This document shows positions 35,095-43,932 of a DNA stretch of 64,000 bases, in pieces. The translations under genes and the position numbers were made by a program. Origin of the DNA: Candidatus Methylophosphatis haderslevensis (GTDB lineage: Bacteria > Pseudomonadota > Gammaproteobacteria > Burkholderiales > Rhodocyclaceae); NCBI GenBank assembly GCA_016711925.1, contig JADJSA010000008.1:1-64000 (forward strand), read 5' to 3'. Each line of letters begins with the position of its first letter. The stretch's first letter is position 1. The notes under the pieces were generated by a model. It made no database searches. It had not been told where the DNA came from and saw only the letters and a program-made list of their open reading frames with translations.

Positions 35095-37062
35095 TCAGGT
35101 CAGCCAGCGGCTGCGAATCACGCGCCGCCGCGTTGGGGTTGCAGAAGCAGAGAGGCCACCTCGTTGGGTGGCCTCGTCTGGGTCGAATGTTTGAATCGAG
35201 GGCGGCTCATCGGGTGGCCGTTCCATCCCGAGCTGCCGTTCCAGTTCGCGCCAGTGGCGCTCCTCGAAGCGATCCAGGCCCGCCGCCGATGCGGCCGCCC
35301 GGGCGTACACGTAGCAGTCGAGCGCTTCGTTGCGCTCGCGCATCTTTTGCCACTCCCGAATCGGGAAGCCGTTGCGGTCGCGGCGGGTGATCAACTGCTC
35401 TGCGCAAAGCTGCTGGATGAATTCCGCGTCGATCTTGGGCAGGTGAACGAACCCAGCTGGGAATGAAGTACTCACACCGTCCTCACTGACGTCCGCGCCC
35501 TTGCGCAGGTTGTTGTAGAACTCCAGCTTGGCGATGCCCACTGCGACCGAATACACCTTGATGCCCCGGCGCAGCTTCTTGCCGCCCTGCGAGACATCGA
35601 CGGCAGTCGGCGTACCAATCAGCGCCGCCCCGCGCGGCACGCCTTTCACTGGCATCACGCGCGGGTCGCGGCAGGCGCGCACGAAGGCGTAGGCCTCCTG
35701 CGTCGCAAAGCCGGTGTCCAGCGCAAAGCGGGCCAAGGGCATCGCCGCGCCGGAGTCGTGCGTCCAGTTTTCGGCGATCAATTCGGCCAGTCGCTTCCAG
35801 ACGGCGTCGCGGGCGGTGTCACCCATCAGCACCCGGTGCTCCACCAACCAAGACTCCTTGCCGCGCCCGAAGGCCCAGATGGACGCCTCGATGCGATCCT
35901 TCTGCACGTCGGCAGCGCCCACCAGGAGCCGCCCACCCGGCGGCACCGTGCCAACGCGGTAATCCTCACGGCGCTCAACCAGCCGTTGCCAGTCGGGCGC
36001 TTCGCCTTCCTCGACCCAGGTCTCGCCCAGTTCGGTGTTCTTGAAGGTCTTGATGGCGGCCGCCGACCCCGATTCCTTGTTGACGGAGCTTTCCCACGCA
36101 GCGGCGATGTCACGCCAACTGCGCCAGCCCACGGGGCTGTATAGCGACGACAGGTGGAACCCAGCCGTCTTGCCAGTGCCGTCGCTGATCAGCGCGCGCC
36201 ACTCGCCGTGCTCCAGCATCCACGTCTTGTGGTGCTCGGCAATCGGCTCATCGCAGGACTCGCAGATGTAGGCCGCCGAGTCCGGCTGCCCCTTTTCCCA
36301 TCGCAACTGCTCGAAGCGCAGCCACTGGCGATGCGAGCAATGCGGGCACGGCACGAAGTAGCGGCGCTGGTCACTGGCCTCGTACTCGCGCTCGATGGCG
36401 CTCGCCCCCGAGATTGTCGGCGTCGAGACTATGAAGATCTTGCGGCGGGCAAAGGTTCGCGTGCGCGCCTCGGCCAGCGAGATCGCGTCGCCTTCGCCGT
36501 CGACGTCCAGCGGGTATCCATCCACCTCGTCGAGGAACAGATACCGCACCGGCATCGACCGCAGGCCGACCGCGCTGTTGGCTCCGGTCATCACCAGCAC
36601 ACCGCCCCGGAACTCCTTGGCTAGGATGGTGTTGCCCGAGTCTCGGGAGCGTGCTGGCGAAATCAATTCGCTCAGCGCGGCCGACTCCTCGATCAACGGA
36701 TCGATCCGCTGCTTGGAGTTGCGCTTGGCCATATCCACCGTCGGCCACACCGCCATCATCGGCCCCGGCGCGTGGTGGATCACGTAGCCGATCCAGTTCG
36801 AGCCCATCTCGGTCGCGCCGAGCTGGGCTGCCTTCATGAACACCACGCGCTCGACCGGCGACGTCGGCGACAGGCAATCCATGATCGCCTTGAGGTACGG
36901 CGTGCGACTGGTGCGCCAACGACCCGGCTCGGCGGACGCCTTGCTGGAAAGCATCCGGTGGCGATCCGACCATTCGGACACGGAGAGCAAGGGATCGGGT
37001 GTCAGCCCTTCACGCCACGCGCGCTCAACTTCGGCAGCGCCTTCGTATTCAACGTCCAGCAT
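35095..37062 (-). CDS. Terminase large subunit, GpA family
   Basis: 655 residues, ATG start. N-terminal ATPase region of the lambda GpA type (VVFMKAAQLGATEMGSNWIG) with DEVDGYPLDVDGEGD as the Walker B region; a CPHCSHRQW / CESCDEPI zinc-ribbon-like insert; and a C-terminal nuclease region beginning near LLVGAADVQKDRIEASIWAF. Cuts concatemeric DNA and drives packaging into the portal. Intact, and its start touches the small subunit stop. Confidence 0.85.
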   Translation of the reverse strand: MLDVEYEGAAEVERAWREGLTPDPLLSVSEWSDRHRMLSSKASAEPGRWRTSRTPYLKAIMDCLSPTSPVERVVFMKAAQLGATEMGSNWIGYVIHHAPGPMMAVWPTVDMAKRNSKQRIDPLIEESAALSELISPARSRDSGNTILAKEFRGGVLVMTGANSAVGLRSMPVRYLFLDEVDGYPLDVDGEGDAISLAEARTRTFARRKIFIVSTPTISGASAIEREYEASDQRRYFVPCPHCSHRQWLRFEQLRWEKGQPDSAAYICESCDEPIAEHHKTWMLEHGEWRALISDGTGKTAGFHLSSLYSPVGWRSWRDIAAAWESSVNKESGSAAAIKTFKNTELGETWVEEGEAPDWQRLVERREDYRVGTVPPGGRLLVGAADVQKDRIEASIWAFGRGKESWLVEHRVLMGDTARDAVWKRLAELIAENWTHDSGAAMPLARFALDTGFATQEAYAFVRACRDPRVMPVKGVPRGAALIGTPTAVDVSQGGKKLRRGIKVYSVAVGIAKLEFYNNLRKGADVSEDGVSTSFPAGFVHLPKIDAEFIQQLCAEQLITRRDRNGFPIREWQKMRERNEALDCYVYARAAASAAGLDRFEERHWRELERQLGMERPPDEPPSIQTFDPDEATQRGGLSASATPTRRRVIRSRWLT

Positions 37063-37613
37063 CAGTCCACCCTGGGGCGCAGTTCGCCCAGCTCTTGCAG
37101 ATGTTCACGCACGGCCGCCTCCAGGGCGACGTGCATCGTGTGCGGATCGATATTGAGCTTGGCCGCCATCTGCGCCGAGATGCGAGCGGGCCAGTTCAGC
37201 CACGAATCGCGCTCGGATCGCGCCAGCTTGAATACGTGGGCGATGGCCTGCGGTCGATCCACCAACTCGCCCTTCAGTCTGGCCAGACGCACCTTGTTGG
37301 TCTGCGCCTTGACCACCTCGTTGACCGTGCGCGCCTGAAGCAGGGACGCGCCGCCAGCCGGTAAAGCTGCAGGCCCGTCGCCACTGCCCTCCGGCACAGC
37401 AGCCTTTACAGCCTTGGCTCGCGTTCCAGTCTTGGGCGCATCGGAGTTGCGCGCCCACTCGCGGTCAGCACGGTCGGCATCGATGGTGCCGTCAGCCTCC
37501 GGCGTGATCCGACCTGCGCGAATGGCCTTGTGAACTGCGGTGTCGGTCACACCACGGTGACGGGCGTAAGCGCGAATCGAAATGCCCATTTTGAGAACCG
37601 GTTTCCCCTTCAA
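37062..37613 (-). CDS. Terminase small subunit, Nu1-like
   Basis: 183 residues; the first Met is used here although a second Met at residue 9 (MGISIRAYARHRGVTDTAVH) is equally plausible. Residues 9-60 form a winged-helix HTH, then an Ala/Pro-rich linker, then a helical segment (QTNKVRLARLKGELVDRPQA). Binds the packaging site and brings the large subunit. It is the first gene of the late operon; a start near 37613 with a promoter in the 90 bp upstream is expected but no clear boxes were seen. Confidence 0.75.
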   Translation of the reverse strand: MKGKPVLKMGISIRAYARHRGVTDTAVHKAIRAGRITPEADGTIDADRADREWARNSDAPKTGTRAKAVKAAVPEGSGDGPAALPAGGASLLQARTVNEVVKAQTNKVRLARLKGELVDRPQAIAHVFKLARSERDSWLNWPARISAQMAAKLNIDPHTMHVALEAAVREHLQELGELRPRVD

Positions 37614-37642
37614 TCATTTGTTCGTCATTCACTCGAAATCAG

Positions 37643-37674
37643 CTTGGCTTCTCTCTGGAACAGCGCGTTCATAC
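37643..37674 (+). repeat. Remnant copy of the QRVHT small-ORF end
   Basis: CTTGGCTTC and CAGCGCGTTCATAC here match, with the same 32-bp spacing, the end of the small ORF at 43421-43452. In the same reading frame both give LGF-x2-(E/D)QRVHT. No start codon with a plausible body is visible upstream here, so this is read as a decayed copy in front of the DUF6900-like gene start. Confidence 0.55.
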
Positions 37675-37706
37675 GGACGTCATCAACACCATCGAAGGAA
37701 GCAGCA

Positions 37707-37761
37707 ATGAGCAAGCTCGAACAACTCCTGACCCAGATCGCGCGAAGCAAGATGGGCATCG
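37707..37761 (+). pseudogene. N-terminal fragment of DUF6900-like gene cut by IS
   Basis: Begins with a ribosome binding site (GAAGGAAGCAGCA) and ATG at 37707, giving MSKLEQLLTQIARSKMGI, the conserved start of a small protein family common on proteobacterial plasmids and islands (DUF6900, from memory). After 18 codons the IS3-family terminal repeat begins, and the rest of the gene is not found on the far side of the IS. Hence part of the original DNA was lost. Confidence 0.55.
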
Positions 37762-39130
37762 TGAACCGGTCCCCATTCGGCGGACGCCACGAAGCGAGAA
37801 GCGTTATCCACGGCCGGCCGGTTCGGTCGCTTGCGACGAACCGGAAACCGGCCGGCGGTGGATAACGCGTGGTTGCTCACGGCGATACTCTTTGGCCGAG
37901 TGAGATTGCGCTGGCATGCCAGCGCCGCTCGAATTCAGCCGGTGAGACGTTTCCCAACGACGAGTGTCTGCGTAGCGTATTGTAGTAGCCGATGTACTCG
38001 ACGATCGCCTGCTGGGCCTCGGCGCGGGTCGGAAATGCTCCCCATGGACGCATTCGACCTTCAGCGTACCATTGGCCGACTCCATCGGTGCATTGTCCCA
38101 GCAATTGCCCTTGCGGCTCATGGAGACCGTGATGCCGCGCGCCTCGAGCACCTTGCGGTAGTGGCGGGCGGCATATTGCGAACCGCGATCCGAGTGATGC
38201 ATCAGGCCGGGCTGCGGATCGCGCCACCCAGTGCCACCCACAGGGCCGCCGCGGTCAGTTCCTGGGGCATCGTATCGCTCATCGCCCAGCCAACGATCTT
38301 GCGGCCAAACAGGTCCAGCACCAAGGCCAGGTACAACCAGCCCTCATCGGTCGGGACATGGGTCAGGTCGGCCAGCCATTTCTGATTCGGCGCAGTGGCC
38401 GCAAAATCGCGTCCAAGCACATTCAGCGCCACCGGGTGAGCGTGCTTCGAGTCGGTGGTCACCACGCGAAACCGACGACGCTTGCGACTGGCAAGATCAT
38501 GCGTTCGCATGATCCGTCCAATGCGCTTGTGATTGACCGGCCGGCCGGCTCTTCGACCAGTTCCGTGGTCATGCGCCGACGACCGTATCGGCCTCGATGC
38601 TTGAGCTGTGCGCGGCGAATCCAGGTCACGATCTGCGCCTCCTCGAGCGCGCGTGCCGATGGCCCGCGCCGGCGCGCATCGTGCAAGCCGCTGCGTGAGA
38701 CCGACAGCAGATCGCACATCATCGTGACCGAATAGGAGTCGATATTCGCTTCTATCCAGGCGTACCTCACATCGACTCCTTGGCAAAGTACGCCGCCGCT
38801 TTTTTTAGTATCTCCTTTTCCAGGCGCAGCCTGGCATTTCTCTGCCGCAATCGGCCCACCTCCGCTTCCAGCTCCGTCACCGGCCGAACCTGCTCCCGCT
38901 TCACGAGCACCTGGCCTTTGCGCGCACGCCACCCAGTTCGCAAGCGTCTTTGGCGACATCTCCAGCGAACGGGCCACCGCCGGCACGCTGCGACCACCGT
39001 CCATCACCTGCTTGACCGCCGCCGCCCGAAATTCAGGCGTGTATTTCCGATCCGATCCTGTCTTCATTTCCTACCTCCACAAGGTCAAATTACCATGCCT
39101 CGTGGCGTCCGTTTTTTGGGGACCAGATCA
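37762..39130 (-). mobile_element. IS3-family insertion sequence, copy 1 (1369 bp, transposase broken)
   Basis: Bounded by near-matching terminal inverted repeats: 37762-37792 (TGAACCGGTCCCCATTCGGC...) and, at the right end on the - strand, TGATCTGGTCCCCAAAAAAC; 24 of about 31 bases agree. orfA starts near 39067 and orfB covers about 37877-38770 on the - strand, with DDE landmarks WLADLTHV, HSDRGSQY and NAPMESANGT. The A-run (seven A) at 38799-38807 is the usual IS3 -1 frameshift site. orfA lacks two bases (near 38929) and orfB is shifted near 38212 and 38550, so the transposase is not functional. No target duplication is seen. Confidence 0.8.
37801..37868. repeat. Nested 68-bp inverted repeat inside the IS end
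   Basis: Outer arms GCGTTATCCAC (37801-37811) and GTGGATAACGC (37858-37868) are perfect; inner arms CCGGTTCGGTCGC and GCGACGAACCGG are nearly so. It lies between the transposase stop (37877) and the left terminal repeat. It could act as a terminator-like or transcription-blocking hairpin at the IS end. The TTATCCAC arms resemble a DnaA box by chance of sequence. Confidence 0.7.
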
Positions 39131-39989
39131 TATCGCTCATCGCCCAGCCAACGATCTTGCGGCCAAACAGGTCCAGCACCAAGGCCAGGTACAACCAGCC
39201 CTCATCGGTCGGGACATAGGTCAGGTCGGCCAGCCATTTCTGATTCGGCGCAGTGGCCGCAAAATCGCGTCCAAGCACATTCGGCGCCACCGGGTGAGCG
39301 TGCTTCGAGTCGGTGGTCACCACGCGAAACCGACGACGCTTGCGACTGGCAAGATCATGCGTTCGCATGATCCGTCCAATGCGCTTGTGATTGACCGGCC
39401 GGCCGAATCTTCGACCAGTTCCGTGGTCATGCGCCGACGACCGTATCGGCCTCGATGCTTGAGCTGTGCGCGGCGAATCCGGGTCACGATCTGCGCCTCC
39501 TCGAGCGCGCGTGCCGATGGCCCGCGCCGGCGCGCATCGTGCAAGCCGCTGCGTGAGACCGACAGCAGATCGCACATCATCGTGACCGAATAGGAGTCGA
39601 TATTCGCTTCTATCCAGGCGTACCTCACATCGACTCCTTGGCAAAGTACGCCGCCGCTTTTTTAGTATCTCCTTTTCCAGGCGCAGCCTGGCATTCTCTT
39701 GCCGCAATCGGCCCACCTCCGCTTCCAGCTCCGTCACCGGCCGAACCTGCTCCCGCTTCACGAGCACCTGGCCTTTGCGCGCACGCCCCACCCAGTTCGC
39801 AAGCGTCTTTGGCGACATCTCCAGCGAACGGGCCACCGCCGGCACGCTGCGACCACCGTCCATCACCTGCTTGACCGCCGCCGCCCGAAATTCAGGCGTG
39901 TATTTCCGATCCGATCCTGTCTTCATTTCCTACCTCCACAAGGTCAAATTACCATGCCTCGTGGCGTCCGTTTTTTGGGGACCAGATCA
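39131..39989 (-). mobile_element. IS3-family element, partial tandem copy 2
   Basis: 859 bp that repeat 38273-39130 with only a few differences (period 858-859 bp), ending in the same terminal repeat (ACCAGATCA at 39981-39989). It carries orfA (about 39630-39926) and the first part of orfB (to 39132). The slip site has six A instead of seven, fusing orfA to a wrong frame, and orfB is shifted near 39410. The left 510 bp of the element are absent. Directly repeated, so it reads as a tandem duplication of the distal IS end. Confidence 0.8.
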
Positions 39990-40402
39990 TCCCCGAGATG
40001 CCACAGATGGCCCGGCACGCGACTTCGGCAGTCGGAACGTCGTCGATCTTCGATGCCGATCAAGGACGCCAAGGCGGCGAGCCACGCATCCACCTGGAGG
40101 GCATACAGCGCGATGTCGGCAAGAGGTCGCTCAGATGTTCGTGATCGCTGCTGCGGACTGCGGTACCGGTACACCGCCGCATCCTGATCGATCTCAACCT
40201 CGACTTCCTGCTCCGAATCCAGGACGGGCACCATCACATGGCTGAGGTAGTCCTCCTCCGTGACCCATCGTCGTTGCAGGAACGTTGGTCTGCATCGTCC
40301 GAGCGCCGCCGCCATGACGCGGGACTCAACCCGGGGCAGCCGCTCCAGCGCTGCCAGAAAGCTCAGATGTGCCGACTTTGCGGTAGCGTTATCAGAACTC
40401 AC
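39990..40402 (-). pseudogene. Unknown protein, C-terminus cut off by IS
   Basis: Starts at a GTG at 40402, overlapping the end of the preceding gene. About 137 residues (SSDNATAKSAHLSFLAALER at the N-terminus; YLSHVMVPVLDSEQEVEVEI in the middle) are intact; the reading then runs into IS sequence at 39989. Acidic, mixed helix/strand; no recognised domain. It is the fourth and last gene of the XRE-ImmA operon. How much was lost is not known. Confidence 0.55.
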
Positions 40403-41834
40403 GGAGCACCCCAATTCGCGTGAGCTGTTCCAGCACGCGCTTGCGGTCATCTTCGGTCTTGCTCTTGTCGTTCAGACCGTTCGGCGACGTGATTTGGACG
40501 GCGACGTTGTGGGCCTTGCGGTGCGGCTGTTTGGCCATCCTGAATACCAACTTCACCTGCGCCAGCGTGTATTCCGTCAAGTCGTCGATGCCATAGTCGT
40601 CATAGGCGACCTGATAAATCTGCCGGGTGTCGCGCCGATCCTTGCCGATCAGCATCGTGCTCGACAGATGCTGGATCAGCTCACGTCCGTTGGCCGCGTC
40701 GGTGGTTTGCTGCTCGAATGGCCGCGCCACCTTGATCTGCAAGATCGAGATCTTTTCGATGCCCGCCACTCGCTCCTGCTCGATGCGCTTGAGCATTGCC
40801 GGTGTCGAGAATCCGAACAGGTCGAATTCGCGCATCGGCATGTCGTTGATCTCCCCGTCGCACGCCAAGACGACATCGCGGAAGATGGTCGCCAGTTCAC
40901 GGCGCACCTCACGGTCTTCGCAGAACACGCCGAGCGCACCGGTGCCGGGCTCCCACGAAAAGCTGGCCGACATCGCTGCAGGTTCTTCGTGCTCGACCAC
41001 CTCGCCGTTGGCAACCTGCCGGAAGTGCGCCGTCGACCCGTTGAAGGTTGCAGTCAGGGTGTGCAGGAGCACGGGCGTGACCTCGTCAGAGTCCTTGCCG
41101 CCGCAGCGGTCGGCATGCGCGAGATCACGGCGCGTGAACTGCTCGATGATGATTTGGTCGGGAGCCACTTGCGGGAACAGCGCCGAAATGCGCCCGCGCA
41201 ACACACCCTCTACGTCGGCATTAATGCTCGGCACCACGCCCTTCGGGCCGAGGTAGTGGCTGGAGTAGTTCTCGCTCTTCCATTGGCGATGCATCACTTG
41301 CACGCGCTCGGCATTGTCGAAGCGCTGATCGCGCGCGGCACCGGTCTCCGGAAAGTCCTGCAGCAGGCAGAGAAACAGGGCTCGGCTGTAGCGATCACTC
41401 GGCGTGGCCATGATCGCTGCGTCATTGATGTCCTCGTCGTCAAGGAGAGACTGGACGGCCTGTGCACCGTACTCGTCATCGAGCAGCACCACGCGCTCGG
41501 CCGCCCGCTCAACGCGCTGCTGGACGTCCGAGCCGAACTTGGCGACGGCGTGGAACATCGCCTTGCGCGACTGCACCGCCAGGATGCCTTTGGCCGCGTC
41601 TGTCAGCGCCGCCACTTCCGGCAGCGACGTGGCGCTGGCGCGCTCGACCAGGAGCAAGGCGAGGCCGGGACGCTTGGCTTTGCGCACCACGGTGACGAAG
41701 TGCTCCATGCACGGCAGGATTTCCGGGCCATCGTCCGATTGACGGGGTCGCACCTGCTTCGAGGACTGCTGCTGCGCGGCAGTCGACTCGTCGTGTTCCT
41801 GGGCGGTGATCTGTTCGTCTGCTGGCATAGGCAA
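40392..41834 (-). CDS. Unknown 480-residue protein of XRE-ImmA operon
   Basis: 480 residues, ATG start. The first 45 residues are polar/Gln-rich and probably disordered; the rest is an even mix of helix and strand (LALLLVERASATSLPEVAAL, VVLLDDEYGAQAVQSLLDDE). No Walker, nuclease or membrane motif is visible. It follows the ImmA/IrrE gene by about 96 bp and overlaps the truncated gene after it. Co-occurrence with a regulator and a protease suggests an effector or sensor of a stress or anti-phage module; I do not recognise the family. Confidence 0.65.
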   Translation of the reverse strand: MPMPADEQITAQEHDESTAAQQQSSKQVRPRQSDDGPEILPCMEHFVTVVRKAKRPGLALLLVERASATSLPEVAALTDAAKGILAVQSRKAMFHAVAKFGSDVQQRVERAAERVVLLDDEYGAQAVQSLLDDEDINDAAIMATPSDRYSRALFLCLLQDFPETGAARDQRFDNAERVQVMHRQWKSENYSSHYLGPKGVVPSINADVEGVLRGRISALFPQVAPDQIIIEQFTRRDLAHADRCGGKDSDEVTPVLLHTLTATFNGSTAHFRQVANGEVVEHEEPAAMSASFSWEPGTGALGVFCEDREVRRELATIFRDVVLACDGEINDMPMREFDLFGFSTPAMLKRIEQERVAGIEKISILQIKVARPFEQQTTDAANGRELIQHLSSTMLIGKDRRDTRQIYQVAYDDYGIDDLTEYTLAQVKLVFRMAKQPHRKAHNVAVQITSPNGLNDKSKTEDDRKRVLEQLTRIGVLREF

Positions 41835-41930
41835 TTTCCTTTTCTAAACGAAGTGCGCGATTGCGCGAGTGGTTAACTTAACGGTTCAAAAAATGCCGAC
41901 ACGCGGTCGGCGGCGAGATGAAGGCGTTGA

Positions 41931-42782
41931 TCAGACGATCTTGGCCCCCGGCTTGAGAAGACCATAGCGCTCCATCCGTACCTGGATGAAGCGTCGGTTG
42001 ACGCCGAAGCGCTTGGCCACGGCCTTCTGCAAACATTCGATGTCGAAGAACCCGATATCGCCATCAGCCGTCAGGTGAAGGCAGGTGCCGGGCAAATCGG
42101 GATCAAGCGACGGGCTGCGGTGGATCGTCACACCGTGTTTCGGAGCCAACTCTTCGACCGCCAGATTCAGGCGTTGGCGCGGCACCAGCAACGACCCCAT
42201 GAACTCGTTGGCACGCAGCTCGGCGAAGTATTCTTCCTTGGTGGTGTGGCCTGGAATTGCCAGAGAGGGGCTCGCAGCCGCCTCGACGACGGGCTGGACT
42301 TTCGCCAAGTGCTCAACGTCACGGGTGGTCGTGCGGTAGGCCCGCCGCGCCGCGTCGCTGGGCTCATCGAACAAACCCGGCCCCTTGCTGGCATCCACGA
42401 TCCATCCTGGCGCATCGAAGATGGCGTGGCCGAGCTCGTGCCCGAGGGTGCTCAGTACCAACTCCTCGCTGGCGTTCACGCCAACCGGTGACACCGACAC
42501 CATCGCGGTGTCCGGCACGCCAGGATCGTACTCACAGATGCCCAGGACAGGGTTCCCGCGCTCGTCATGCACGACGTCACCGGTGCCGACGAACAGGTCG
42601 AAGACCACGCCGTTGATCTTCAGGCCGGAGATGGCGCTCAGGGTGGCGAGCGAGATGGCATCGGCAGCAGCATCCACCAGTTGCTGGCGGGCCAGGACGG
42701 CGATGCCCTCAATCTCGGAATTCTTAATGTAGCTGGGGCGTTTTCGGTCGCAATGCCGGTAGCCAAGAGTCAGCACCGGCAT
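41931..42782 (-). CDS. ImmA/IrrE-family metallopeptidase
   Basis: 283 residues, ATG start directly after the XRE gene stop. The zinc-binding motif HELGH is at residues 115-119 within STLGHELGHAIFDAP. ImmA/IrrE proteases cut a partner XRE repressor on DNA damage or stress, releasing expression of genes it controls. The order XRE then ImmA is the classic pair of integrative elements. The C-terminal 150 residues (residues 135-283) are a further helical domain of unknown role, so this is longer than a minimal ImmA. Confidence 0.8.
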   Translation of the reverse strand: MPVLTLGYRHCDRKRPSYIKNSEIEGIAVLARQQLVDAAADAISLATLSAISGLKINGVVFDLFVGTGDVVHDERGNPVLGICEYDPGVPDTAMVSVSPVGVNASEELVLSTLGHELGHAIFDAPGWIVDASKGPGLFDEPSDAARRAYRTTTRDVEHLAKVQPVVEAAASPSLAIPGHTTKEEYFAELRANEFMGSLLVPRQRLNLAVEELAPKHGVTIHRSPSLDPDLPGTCLHLTADGDIGFFDIECLQKAVAKRFGVNRRFIQVRMERYGLLKPGAKIV

Positions 42783-43061
42783 TCACTTGTCCCCCGTCGC
42801 TTGCTTGCGATACATCCGTACCAGGCCCCCCACGTCGTCGCGCATGTCTGGCGGAAGGCGGCTGGCCTCAACAAAGGCGTCGTCGACATTCTCGCCAAGG
42901 ATTTCTGCCGCCTTGCGGATCAGCTCGTCCTTGGGCGGCTTCTCGATGTCGCGCTCTATGCGCGACCAGTAGGCAGGCGAGATGTCCAGCTGCCGGGCGA
43001 AGTCATTCATCTGAATGCCCTTCGCCTCTCTCTTCTGTCTGATGTAGGCACCAAATGCCAT
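42783..43061 (-). CDS. XRE-family HTH repressor
   Basis: 92 residues from the ATG at 43061 (MAFGAYIRQKREAKGIQMND); a TTG four codons upstream is less likely. Residues 5-60 are a Cro/CI-type HTH (FARQLDISPAYWSRIERDIE). Together with the adjacent ImmA-type protease it forms a cleavable-repressor pair. An inverted repeat 12-38 bp upstream of the ATG (43073-43099) is a candidate operator. Likely controls the module and perhaps the divergent recombinase cassette. Confidence 0.8.
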   Translation of the reverse strand: MAFGAYIRQKREAKGIQMNDFARQLDISPAYWSRIERDIEKPPKDELIRKAAEILGENVDDAFVEASRLPPDMRDDVGGLVRMYRKQATGDK

Positions 43062-43072
43062 GTTGTGACCCA

Positions 43073-43099
43073 ATTGCGTGATTAGTTAATTGACGCAAT
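43073..43099. promoter_or_regulatory. Candidate operator of the XRE repressor
   Basis: ATTGCGT (43073-43079) and ACGCAAT (43093-43099) are perfect inverted 7-mers separated by 13 bp that contain TTAGTTAA. The site lies just upstream of the XRE start, in the 227 bp between the two divergent operons. The region 43100-43288 otherwise shows no gene. Confidence 0.5.
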
Positions 43100-43288
43100 C
43101 GTATCGAGCAGATCGGCGCCTGTCAACTGTTTCGTTAACGCGCAATCCGGTTCCCTGCCAGACAAGCGCCGCTGGCCTGCCGGGGCATCGAGGCCGGGCC
43201 ACCAGATGAGTCCGATTACCCGGAATTGCCATCCGCTTCGGAACATCGCGCACATCATCTGTGACGGTTGCAATTCCTCGGAGCCGTC

Positions 43289-43480
43289 ATGAAGAACCTC
43301 GAACTCGCATCTCCCTCAGAGATGCCCGCCAGCGCCCGCGCTGGTGAAATCACCGTCATCCTTGCGGCCGCCATCGTCCGCACCGTCGTCGCAGAAGCGC
43401 CAAAACAGAGAGAAGTTGGCCTTGGCTTCCTGCCCGACCAGCGCGTTCATACAACCCCCTATCAACAGGAGAAGTTGTGA
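43289..43480 (+). CDS. Small protein heading the recombinase cassette
   Basis: 63 residues from the ATG at 43289 (MKNLELASPSEMPASARAGE). The middle is Ala-rich (ITVILAAAIVRTVVAEAPKQ), the C-terminus is LGFLPDQRVHTTPYQQEKL. The stop overlaps the start of the DUF2924 gene (TGATG), so it is co-translated. Unknown family; a short copy of its end recurs at 37643-37674, which suggests the same small gene headed another cassette there. Confidence 0.55.
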   Translation: MKNLELASPSEMPASARAGEITVILAAAIVRTVVAEAPKQREVGLGFLPDQRVHTTPYQQEKL

Positions 43481-43932
43481 TGAACGAGAAACAAGCATCC
43501 GTCGCCGCGCGGATCGCGGAGCTGTCGAGCCTGCCCATCGCCGAGTTGTGGCCAGTGTGGGATCGGTACTTCAGCAGCCGCCCCATCAACCCCAACCGCG
43601 TCTTCATCGAGTCGCGCATCGCCTACAAGATGCAGGAGGAAGCCTTCGGCGGTCTGGCGCACAACACGCGCCAGCGCCTGGAGGCCATCGGTGCCAAGCA
43701 TTCCAAGATCAAGCTGCGGGCACGGCCGCGCGACACCAACTTCGCGCCCGGCACCGTGCTGCTGCGCGAATGGGGCGACCGCGAGCACAAGGTGGCGGTC
43801 ACCGCCGAAGGTCTGTTCGAGTACGAGGGCAGCACCTTCAAGAGCCTGACAGCCGTGGCCCGGCAGATCACCGGCACGCACTGGTCGGGGCCACTGTTCT
43901 TCGGCCTGACCGGCAAGGCAGGTACGCAATGA
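43480..43932 (+). CDS. DUF2924 protein
   Basis: 150 residues from the ATG at 43480. Conserved features: LPIAELWPVWDRYFSSRPIN, IAYKMQEEAFGGLAHNTRQR, FAPGTVLLREWGDREHKVAV and the C-terminal FKSLTAVARQITGTHWSGP. DUF2924 genes are regularly found directly upstream of serine recombinases on bacterial islands; the role is unproven, perhaps a DNA-binding accessory. Its stop overlaps the recombinase start (ATGA). Confidence 0.8.
   Translation: MNEKQASVAARIAELSSLPIAELWPVWDRYFSSRPINPNRVFIESRIAYKMQEEAFGGLAHNTRQRLEAIGAKHSKIKLRARPRDTNFAPGTVLLREWGDREHKVAVTAEGLFEYEGSTFKSLTAVARQITGTHWSGPLFFGLTGKAGTQ

Noticed and set aside
37801..37868. Replication origin from paired TTATCCAC boxes
   Set aside because: Only two boxes, both arms of one palindrome inside an IS, with no AT-rich region or replication gene.
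43344..43928. Long N-terminal extension of the serine recombinase
   Set aside because: It is arginine-rich out-of-frame reading of the DUF2924 gene; the ATG at 43929 overlaps the DUF2924 stop and starts just before the resolvase domain.
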